The notes under the pieces are model-generated. The model was not told where the DNA came from. It was given only the letters and a program-made list of their open reading frames with translations, and did not search any database. Made by a program: the position numbers and the translations under genes. From Spongilla lacustris (taxonomy: Eukaryota > Porifera > Demospongiae > Spongillida > Spongillidae), in the NCBI GenBank assembly GCA_949361645.1, contig OX442418.1, positions 7,443,376-7,507,375 on the forward strand: 64,000 nucleotides of DNA. Reading direction: 5' to 3'. Below are positions 45,401 through 52,307 of this stretch, piece by piece. Within the stretch, counting starts at the first letter, position 1. Each line of letters opens with the position of its first letter.

Positions 45401-47081
45401 ATACCAACTATATGTAAATTGATTTACTAATATTAATGGTTTAATTATTAAAAGTAGTTATTGTGATTTTAATGATACTAAATGTATTGTGAATATCTCA
45501 GTTTAGAAACAGCACTGATGGTTTAACATGGTTTCTCATAAACCATTCAATGGTAAATTAAATCTAATACACTCAGACATACCAACTATATGTAATTTGA
45601 TTTACGAAATAATAATTGTTTAATTATTAATAGTCGTTATTATGATTTTAATGATACTACATGCATTGTGAATATCTCAGTTTAGAAACAACACTTATGG
45701 TTTAGCATGGTTTATCATAAAGCACTCAATGGTAAATTAAATCTAATACACTCAGACATACCACCTATATGAAATTAAATTTACTAAGTAGTAATGGTTT
45801 AATTATTAAAAGTAGTTATTATGATTTTAATGATACTTCATGTATTGTGAATATCTCTGTTTAGAAACAGCACTTATGGTTTAACATGGTTTATCATAAA
45901 CCATTCAATGGTAAATTAAATCTAATACTCTCAGACATACCATCTATATGTAAATTGATTTACTAAGTAATAATTGTTTAAGTATTAATAGTTTTTTTAA
46001 TGATTTTAATGATACTACATGTATTGTGAATATCTCAGTTTAGAAACAGCACTTATGGTTTAACATGGTTTATCATAAACCATTCAATGGTAAATTAAAT
46101 CTAATACACTCAGACATACGATCTATATGTAAATTGATTTACTAAGTAATAATTGTTTAATTATTAATAGTCGTTATTATGATTTTAATGAAGTAACATG
46201 TATTGTGAATATCTCAGTTTAGAAATAACAAATGGTTTAGCATGGTTTATCATGAACCATTCAATTGTAAATTAAATCTAATACACTCAGACATACCCCC
46301 TATATGTAAATAGATTTACTAAGTAGTAATGGTTTAATTATTAATAGCAGTTATTATGATTTTAATGATACTACATGTATTGTGAATATCTCAGTTTAGA
46401 AATAACAAATGGTTTAGCATGGTTTATCATAAACCATTCAATGGTGAATTAATTCTAATACACTCAGACATACCACCTATATGTATTTAAATTTACTAAG
46501 TAGTAATGGTTTAATTATTAAAAGTAGTTATTATGATTTTAATGATACTACATGTATTGTGAATATCTCTGTTTAGAAACAGCACTTATGGTTTAACATG
46601 GTTTATCATAAACCATTCAATGGTAAAATAAATCTAATACACTCAGACATACCACCTATATGTAATTAGATTTACTAAATAATAATTGTTTAATTATTAA
46701 TATTTGTTATTATGATTTTAATGATACTACATGCATTATGAATATCTGTTTAGAAACAACACTTATGGTTTAACATGGTTTATCATAAACCATTCAATGG
46801 TAAATTAAATCTAATACACTCAGACATACCATCTATATGTAAATTGATTTACTTAGTAATAATTGTTTAAGTATTAATAGTCGTTATTATGATTTTAATG
46901 ATACTACATGTATTGTGAATATCTCAGCTTAGAAATAACAAATGGTTTAGCATGGTTTATCATAAACCATTCAATGGTAAATTAAATCTAATACACTCAG
47001 ACATTCCCCCTATATGTAAATAGATTTACTAGGTAGTAATGGTTTAATTATTAATAGCAGTTATTATGATTTTAATGATAC
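42400..47081 (+). repeat. Diverged satellite flank, left of the retroelements
   Basis: Monomers here keep the 179-bp framework but carry many more substitutions. Examples are AGTAATAATTGTTTAATT, GAAATAACAAATGGTTTAGC and GAATTAATTCTAATACAC. The same variants reappear right of the retroelements (for example near 57.0 and 57.7 kb), so both flanks belong to one array interrupted by insertions. Confidence 0.85.
47078..47081. repeat. Target-site duplication ATAC, left copy
   Basis: ATAC directly precedes the LTR here and directly follows the other LTR at 52138-52141. The uninterrupted monomer reads AATGATACTACATG, so a single ATAC was duplicated on insertion. Confidence 0.9.
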
Positions 47082-47254
47082 TGTAAGTGGCCAAGATTGA
47101 TAGCAGGTATACACGAGGTACAGACTGACAAACATACAAAAATAAGGTGTATATATATATGTGTGATCACGGGTGTGCGTGTGACAATCTATTACAAAAG
47201 GTTCCATCAATACATTGTACTGCGCAAGCGCAGACTAATAAATCCTGCATTACA
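47082..47254 (-). repeat. 3' LTR of the gypsy element (173 bp)
   Basis: It starts TGTAAGTGGCC and ends GCATTACA on the plus strand, identical by eye to the copy at 51965-52137. It contains an alternating TA run (about 47148-47162) that could act as a TATA box, and a GC-rich dyad CTGCGC-AA-GCGCAG at 47220-47233. Confidence 0.97.
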
Positions 47255-47270
47255 CTGCTCCCTTCTTTTT
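47255..47270 (-). promoter_or_regulatory. Polypurine tract (plus-strand DNA primer)
   Basis: On the minus strand the sequence is AAAAAGAAGGGAGCAG, directly abutting the 3' LTR (TGTAATG...). The pol TAA stop (47269-47271) overlaps its first bases, so nothing else can be coded downstream of pol. Confidence 0.85.
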
Positions 47271-50200
47271 AGTGTTCCACATATATTCCATAGCGCTGTG
47301 TGCGTTGTCTATCTCGCACGGGATATCGGCGTTGTTCATTTAAGGGTGGTGCAGGAGGGTTCGCAATTTCTGGGACTGCTGGCTCTTCTTGCTGTACTGG
47401 ATCATCGTCATCGCTGTCAACCAGATCCAGATTTGTACCAACTGGTTCTTGTTCTCTGGACCCTGTATTCTCTGGCTTGTCATCGGATATTACACATGGC
47501 TTGAGCCTGTCAAAATGAACAAATGTTGTTTTCCTCCGACCTTGAAGGTTTTTGATTTTGTACGTGGTCTCGCCCAGTCGTTCCATGACCTTAAAGGGTC
47601 CTTTCCAAGGATGGTGTAGCTTTCTGGATCGACCACGAGGAACAGCTGTGGAGTGTAACCACACCAACTCGCCCGGGCTAAATGGCTTCCCATGCACTTT
47701 TTGGTCATACAGCTCTTTCTGCCTTTTATGTTCGGCCTGACAGCGCTCCCTCACCAGTGCGTATGCTTCTTGCAAGGCGTCTTTCAAGCAGCGTGCATAC
47801 TCGGAGGTAGTGTTCGGCTCCATCTGATTAGTGCCGTACATCAGGTCGATCGGTAGCTTCGCCTGGCGCCCGAACATCAAGAAGAACGGAGTAAATCCTG
47901 TGGAGGAATGGACGCTAGAGTTGTAAGCCAGACAAAGTTTACGTATGTGCTGCTGCCAATCAGCTTGATGGTTGCCAACTGCGGTGGAAAGCATGTCCAA
48001 TAGAGTCCGATTGAACCGCTCCACCATTCCATTGCACTGTGGGTGGTACGGCGTGGTACGCGTTTTTCTGATCTGCAACAGTTCGCATATCTCCTTCACC
48101 AAATCTGACTCAAACTGTCGTCCCTGGTCGCTGTGGAGCTGTTCTGGAGGAGAAAAACGGCAGAACATTTCATCGACAAGTTTTTTAGCAACAGTTGTGG
48201 CCTCCTGGTTCCGTATAGCATACACTTCTACCCACCGGGTAAAACAATCCACAGCTACCATGACATACTTACAGCCATCCTCAGTCTCGGGAAGGGGGCC
48301 CATTAAATCTACACTCACTATTTGCATCGGGTACCCAGCCTTAATGGTTTGCAGAGGAGCCCTTCTCTTTGGGGCAACCGTCTTCCTCGTGGTGCAGCTT
48401 ATGCAGTTCCTACACCACTCTCCAACAGCTTCTGTACATCCTGGCCAGTAAAACCGCTCTTTCAGTCTGTGTTTCATCTTCTCCTCTCCAATGTGACCGC
48501 CTACGGCACCTTGATGGAGATCGCGAAGAGCGTCCTCTTGTAACTTCGTGGGTAAAACGAGCTGCTGGAATCTTCTACTTCCGTCCACGCATTTCTTCCA
48601 CAGGATACCATCATAAATGCAGAGGGCGTCCCAGTGTTGCATCAGGAGACGACTTCCTCGACTCCACGATTTAACAATATCAGGGCTCGTTAGTTGACCA
48701 CAAGATACAGCACAGTGAACAGGTTGGATGGTTGTGTCGTCCAGTTGCATCTGCCTCATCTCAGCTGGAGTATATTTCTGGAACGGATTGGAAACCACTC
48801 CTACCATGACGGTGTTCTCTGCTTCTATATCTTCGTCCCTACCGCACTGCCTGCATGGGACACGGGAAAGGGCGTCAGCGTTGCAATGGCGCAAGCCTTG
48901 GCGGTGCACAATGGTGAAGTTATACTCCTGGAGTCTCTCTAGCCAGCGAGCCAGTTGACCTTCCGGTTCTTTAAAATTCCGGATCCAGACCAGAGATCCA
49001 TGGTCAGTTCGAAGGGTGAATTCTCGCCCAAGGAGATACTGTCTAAAATGATGTACAAATTCCACAACTGCTAATAATTCTTTACGTGTTACACAATACC
49101 TTTGCTCTGGCCTAGTAAGCGATCTGCTTGCATAGGCAATAACACGCTCAGAACCACAATCACTAACCTGTGAAAGCACAGCACCAATTCCAACATCACT
49201 TGCATCCGTGTCGAGTATGAAACGTCGCTCATAATCTGGGTATGCAAGGACTGGGGAAGAAACCAAACGCTTACGCAATTCATCAAAAGCATTTTGGCAT
49301 CCAATGGTCCATTCGAAAGGTGCGTTTTTCTCTGTCAACCGCTGTAGTGGTTTTGAGATCAAGGCAAAGTCTTTGACAAAACGCCTATAGTAATTGGCTA
49401 GCCCCAAAAATTGTTGAACTTCTTTTCTGTTCTGGGGAGTGGGCCACTTCGACACAGCCTCAGTTTTGCTTGGATCTGTTGCAACACCATCTGTGGATAC
49501 TACATGGCCTAGAAATGTTACTTGCTGCCTGCAGAGTGTACACTTTTTTGGTTTTAGCTTGAGACCCGCCCCCCTCAGACGAGTGAAGACACTAGTGAGG
49601 TGATGCAAATGCTCCTGAAATGTAGTACCTGCTACTATTATATCGTCAAAATACACTAAACAGCTCGACCATTTTAACCCACTCAACACTCTGTCCATTA
49701 AACGCTGAAATGTCGCTGGAGCGTTACATAAGCCAAATGGCATTACCTTAAATTGGTAAAGTCCTTCCGGTGTTGTGAAGGCTGTCTTAGGTTGATCCTC
49801 GGGAGCCACTTCCACTTGCCAGTACCCACTGGCAAGGTCGAGTGTGGTGAAGAATTTAGAACCAACCAGTGTGTCCAAGGTGTCGTCCACTCGAGGTAGT
49901 GGGTAGGCATCTTTTCTTGTTACTTCGTTTACCTTCCTGTAGTCTACGCAGAATCGTGTTGTCCCATCATGCTTCTTTGCTAACACTATAGGTGAGGACC
50001 AAGGGCTGTCAGACTGTTGGATTACATCACTTTCCAGCATGTCCCTCAGCAAGCCTCGGAGCTCCTCCCTGCGTGCCTGAGGAATACGACGAGGAGATAG
50101 GTGCACTGGGTGAGCATCACTGGTGAAAATGTGATGCTTCAGCTCTTTAGTGCGGCCCAAGTCCTTGCTGCTGAAAGAAAAGACATCGGCAAACTCCACA

Positions 50201-51174
50201 AGAAGAGAATAGAGTTGTTCTCTTTCACTCTCACTAATGTGACTCCCAACCTTAGACACCAAATCCCATAGAATGTTCTGGCATTCCAGTGAGACTTCAG
50301 CACTCTTCATCACAGTAGATATGTTGATAACTGGATCTTGCTCCAGGAGCTCCATGCTTGCAATCTGTGTTCCTTTCTTTAGCACCACCATTTCATCACG
50401 TGGGTTCAGTATACGTACTGGTACTACATTACTGCGTGGAGACACTACTGCATTAGCCACCATCACACCATTACAAGTGGCTGACTTGTGTCCTACAAAC
50501 CACGTACCATTAGTCACTGGATCAGCAATTTTTACCATAACTTCCATTTCACTTCCTGCTGGAACAACTGTTTTCTCTTTTAGAACCAGTCCAACAGTTG
50601 CAACTCCTTGTTCTTTGGTGGTTTTGCTTAAGAATGGAATCGAAAGCTTTTGGGAGGGGAATGTGAGTACCTTCTGACCACAATCAATCACACAACTATT
50701 AGCTTCCAAAAAATCCAACCCAAGAATTGCCTCTATAGTGATGTCATCAGTTACAATGCAAGTGACCATAAATGGAGTACCCTTGAACAAAACCTGTATG
50801 TTTCCACACTCACATATAGACAATGAAGCCCCATTGACCCCTACAAGCTTTTTTCCAGACCACTGTTCAAGAACAAGTGTACTGTCCCTGTTTACAAGTT
50901 GTGTCCAGACATCCTTGCGGATAAGAGATACAGCTGCTCCCGTATCAACAACGAACGCAACAGCTACCACCCCAACGACTCCCTTTACGCTGTAACTTAC
51001 CCCGCAAGTTACCGAAAGAGAAGGAACAGTCAACTGATCAGTTTGAGCCTCTACATGTCTTCTTCCCTCACGTGGTAGGCTCTCTCCACTGAGGGACTGA
51101 AGTTTCCCTGATGCTGCTCTGTTGCGCGACTCCGACAAAATCTTGCAATATGGCCTTTCTTGCCACAAGTCCAA
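47269..51174 (-). CDS. pol: Pol: protease, reverse transcriptase, RNase H, integrase
   Basis: The open frame is 1301 codons in the -1 frame relative to gag, which it overlaps by 124 bp. Pol is expected as a Gag-Pol fusion entering at about residue 23-24 through the frameshift at 51102-51108. Its own first Met is probably not used. Visible domains: aspartic protease DTGA (77-80) with ILGLDFL (150-156); RT with LDLASG (catalytic D446), MPFGLCNAPATFQ (478-490) and YFDD (508-511); RNase H D655, E699, D724 and D767; integrase zinc finger H887, H894, C924, C927; integrase catalytic D956, D1016, E1052; and a GPY/F-like module KGPFKV (1191-1196). All catalytic residues expected for these domains are present and there is no internal stop. 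The tail beyond 1230 is acidic and basic low complexity without a recognisable chromodomain. The clade within Ty3/gypsy was not assigned. Confidence 0.96.
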   Translation of the reverse strand: MDLWQERPYCKILSESRNRAASGKLQSLSGESLPREGRRHVEAQTDQLTVPSLSVTCGVSYSVKGVVGVVAVAFVVDTGAAVSLIRKDVWTQLVNRDSTLVLEQWSGKKLVGVNGASLSICECGNIQVLFKGTPFMVTCIVTDDITIEAILGLDFLEANSCVIDCGQKVLTFPSQKLSIPFLSKTTKEQGVATVGLVLKEKTVVPAGSEMEVMVKIADPVTNGTWFVGHKSATCNGVMVANAVVSPRSNVVPVRILNPRDEMVVLKKGTQIASMELLEQDPVINISTVMKSAEVSLECQNILWDLVSKVGSHISESEREQLYSLLVEFADVFSFSSKDLGRTKELKHHIFTSDAHPVHLSPRRIPQARREELRGLLRDMLESDVIQQSDSPWSSPIVLAKKHDGTTRFCVDYRKVNEVTRKDAYPLPRVDDTLDTLVGSKFFTTLDLASGYWQVEVAPEDQPKTAFTTPEGLYQFKVMPFGLCNAPATFQRLMDRVLSGLKWSSCLVYFDDIIVAGTTFQEHLHHLTSVFTRLRGAGLKLKPKKCTLCRQQVTFLGHVVSTDGVATDPSKTEAVSKWPTPQNRKEVQQFLGLANYYRRFVKDFALISKPLQRLTEKNAPFEWTIGCQNAFDELRKRLVSSPVLAYPDYERRFILDTDASDVGIGAVLSQVSDCGSERVIAYASRSLTRPEQRYCVTRKELLAVVEFVHHFRQYLLGREFTLRTDHGSLVWIRNFKEPEGQLARWLERLQEYNFTIVHRQGLRHCNADALSRVPCRQCGRDEDIEAENTVMVGVVSNPFQKYTPAEMRQMQLDDTTIQPVHCAVSCGQLTSPDIVKSWSRGSRLLMQHWDALCIYDGILWKKCVDGSRRFQQLVLPTKLQEDALRDLHQGAVGGHIGEEKMKHRLKERFYWPGCTEAVGEWCRNCISCTTRKTVAPKRRAPLQTIKAGYPMQIVSVDLMGPLPETEDGCKYVMVAVDCFTRWVEVYAIRNQEATTVAKKLVDEMFCRFSPPEQLHSDQGRQFESDLVKEICELLQIRKTRTTPYHPQCNGMVERFNRTLLDMLSTAVGNHQADWQQHIRKLCLAYNSSVHSSTGFTPFFLMFGRQAKLPIDLMYGTNQMEPNTTSEYARCLKDALQEAYALVRERCQAEHKRQKELYDQKVHGKPFSPGELVWLHSTAVPRGRSRKLHHPWKGPFKVMERLGETTYKIKNLQGRRKTTFVHFDRLKPCVISDDKPENTGSREQEPVGTNLDLVDSDDDDPVQQEEPAVPEIANPPAPPLNEQRRYPVRDRQRTQRYGIYVEH

Positions 51175-51935
51175 CAGACTACAGCCTTGCGTCTCCCACT
51201 CTCAGCCTCCCAGGTTTGCTTACTTGTCCGACGCCCTGTGGAACTCCCTTGTCTCTCGAGTAGCATCTCCAACCGTTGTAGCCGCTCGCCAAGCAACTTC
51301 ACCGTCTGAGGTTCATCAAGTGGAGAGACAGCTGCGACAGCTTCAGCACGGTCTGCACGGCGTACGCGTACATCTGGGTCTGGTTCCTGTGGGGACACAG
51401 CGCTCACTCGCAGCGGCTTACCGGAGCTTCCCAAGTACGACTCTAATTCAATTGTTGCGACGACGGCCTCCTCGACGTTGGTGGGTCGTTTCTGCTTCAC
51501 GCCGAAAGCGACTTGGGCGTTTTCAATTTGTGCCAAAAACTGGTTTAATGCTAGACGTTCTCGTGCCTTCTCCTCCAGGTCAGGATACGCTTTGTCCGCA
51601 AGAACTCTCAATACGTCGCCGAAAGTAGCCCAGTCTTCGTCCTTGTGCCTCGTTCTGGCACTTAACTCGGCCACGTACAGTTGCCTCTTACTGTCAGGGT
51701 CAAAACGGCGCTGTAAGGATTTCATGCACTCACCGTAGTTTTCTTTCACATCTTGTGGCAACTTCTTGAACGCTGTCTGAGCCTTCCCAGTTAGACGCAC
51801 CTTCAGCCATTTTAATTTCTCCTCACCAGTGGCCCACTTGTTGACAGCGGCTACGTTCTCGAAATGGTCTACCCATTCCGCCCAGCCACCCGCTTCGCCT
51901 CCGTAGGGCTCAGGTAGGAGCAAGGGTTTGGACAT
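51051..51935 (-). CDS. gag: Gag: capsid/nucleocapsid protein with one CCHC knuckle
   Basis: The protein has 294 residues from the Met at 51935 (MSKPLLLPEP). The frame is open back to 52022 inside the LTR. I prefer the downstream Met because the upstream part would translate LTR and primer-site sequence. The N-terminal half has the retrotransposon-gag pattern (WVDHFENVAAVN, KLKWLKVRLTG, then LQRRFDPD). A zinc knuckle lies near the C-terminus: C254, C257, H262, C267 (CX2CX4HX4C), followed by a short basic and then acidic tail. Its role is to assemble the cytoplasmic particle and bind the element's RNA. The stop is TAG at 51053-51051, within the overlap with pol. Confidence 0.93.
   Translation of the reverse strand: MSKPLLLPEPYGGEAGGWAEWVDHFENVAAVNKWATGEEKLKWLKVRLTGKAQTAFKKLPQDVKENYGECMKSLQRRFDPDSKRQLYVAELSARTRHKDEDWATFGDVLRVLADKAYPDLEEKARERLALNQFLAQIENAQVAFGVKQKRPTNVEEAVVATIELESYLGSSGKPLRVSAVSPQEPDPDVRVRRADRAEAVAAVSPLDEPQTVKLLGERLQRLEMLLERQGSSTGRRTSKQTWEAESGRRKAVVCWTCGKKGHIARFCRSRATEQHQGNFSPSVERAYHVREEDM
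51065..51108 (-). promoter_or_regulatory. -1 ribosomal frameshift signal between gag and pol
   Basis: On the minus strand the heptamer GGGAAAC (51108-51102) is read in gag phase as G GGA AAC, the canonical X XXY YYZ form. After a 6-nt spacer comes a hairpin: CCCTCA-GTGG (51095-51086), a 10-nt loop, then CCAC-(G)-TGAGGG (51075-51065). That is 10 base pairs with one bulged G. Pol lies in exactly the -1 frame. The same heptamer is used at the gag-pro junction of some betaretroviruses. Confidence 0.88.
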
Positions 51936-51950
51936 TCCAACTCGTGTAGA

Positions 51951-51963
51951 GCCGACTACGCCA
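51951..51963 (-). promoter_or_regulatory. Primer binding site, matches tRNA-Ser 3' end
   Basis: On the minus strand TGGCGTAGTCGGC begins one base after the 5' LTR end. Its complement, GCCGACTACGCCA, matches the 3' end plus CCA of the common eukaryotic tRNA-Ser (the type beginning GTAGTCG) as I recall it. The match appears to stop after 13 nt. Confidence 0.8.
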
Positions 51964-51964
51964 G

Positions 51965-52137
51965 TGTAAGTGGCCAAGATTGATAGCAGGTATACACGAG
52001 GTACAGACTGACAAACATACAAAAATAAGGTGTATATATATATGTGTGATCACGGGTGTGCGTGTGACAATCTATTACAAAAGGTTCCATCAATACATTG
52101 TACTGCGCAAGCGCAGACTAATAAATCCTGCATTACA
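51965..52137 (-). repeat. 5' LTR of the gypsy element (173 bp)
   Basis: Same sequence as 47082-47254 with a constant offset of 4883 bp. Because the element is on the minus strand, this is the promoter-bearing LTR. The TA-rich run (about 52031-52045) is a candidate TATA box, and the CTGCGC-AA-GCGCAG dyad is at 52103-52116. Confidence 0.97.
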
Positions 52138-52269
52138 ATACTACATGTATTGTGAATATCTCAATTTAGAAACAACACTTATGGTTTAACATGGTTTATC
52201 ATAAACCATTCAATTGTAAATTAAATCTAATACACTCAGACATACCACCTATATGTAATAAAATTTACT
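52138..52269 (+). repeat. Satellite remnant between the two retroelements
   Basis: It starts with the second copy of the target duplication (ATAC) and continues the interrupted monomer (TACATGTATTGTGAATATC...) through the hairpin to TATATGTAATAAAATTTACT. There the match to the satellite ends and the non-LTR element begins. Confidence 0.93.
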
Positions 52270-52307
52270 GCATAATAATACATAATAAGGAGAAAAAATG
52301 GCGTAGA

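Larger units (their letters stand above)
1510..47081 (+). repeat. Giant 179-bp satellite array (about 255 monomers)
   Basis: The landmark TGATAC recurs with its C at 1521, 1700, 1879, 2058 and 2237, giving a 179-bp period. One representative monomer has 46 G+C in 179 bases, about 26% GC. Each monomer carries a perfect dyad, ATGGTTTA-TCA-TAAACCAT, plus further direct copies of the octamer ATGGTTTA (normally three direct and one inverted per monomer). Other conserved blocks are CTACATGTATTGTGAATATC, AATACACTCAGACATACC, a TATGTAAATAGATTTACTAA box and TTAATTATTAATAGTCG. Variants differ by point changes in shared blocks, and some monomers are 1-5 bp shorter. No long ORF occurs in this stretch. Monomers up to about 36 kb are very similar; those beyond about 38 kb are more diverged. 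The strand label follows the majority orientation. Confidence 0.98.
47082..52137 (-). mobile_element. Complete Ty3/gypsy-type LTR retrotransposon, 5056 bp
   Basis: The element has two 173-bp LTRs that look identical, 5'-TG...CA-3' ends with TGTAA/TTACA terminal inverted repeats, a 4-bp target duplication ATAC, a tRNA-type primer site, a polypurine tract, and intact gag and pol frames linked by a -1 frameshift. The domain order protease, RT, RNase H, integrase defines the Ty3/gypsy (Metaviridae-type) layout. There is no env: pol ends inside the polypurine tract just before the 3' LTR. I see no chromodomain after the integrase GPY/F-like module. It is inserted inside one satellite monomer. Identical LTRs and open frames point to a recent, possibly still active, insertion. 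Confidence 0.97.

Noticed and set aside
1510..47081. CRISPR-like or telomeric repeat array
   Set aside because: The units are contiguous 179-bp monomers without unique spacers and without short G-rich telomere motifs.
47255..47271. A possible env gene downstream of pol
   Set aside because: The pol stop overlaps the polypurine tract and the LTR follows at once, so there is no room for another gene.
47269..47580. Chromodomain at the integrase C-terminus
   Set aside because: After the GPY/F-like module there is only acidic and proline-containing low complexity with no aromatic cage pattern.
47972..48451. Plus-strand open frames of 60-170 codons within 47.1-51.8 kb
   Set aside because: They are antisense to the intact gag and pol frames, show no domains, and are expected by chance in GC-balanced coding DNA.
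51936..52022. Gag start at the upstream Met at 52022
   Set aside because: It would translate LTR and primer-site sequence; the Met at 51935 gives a typical gag N-terminus.
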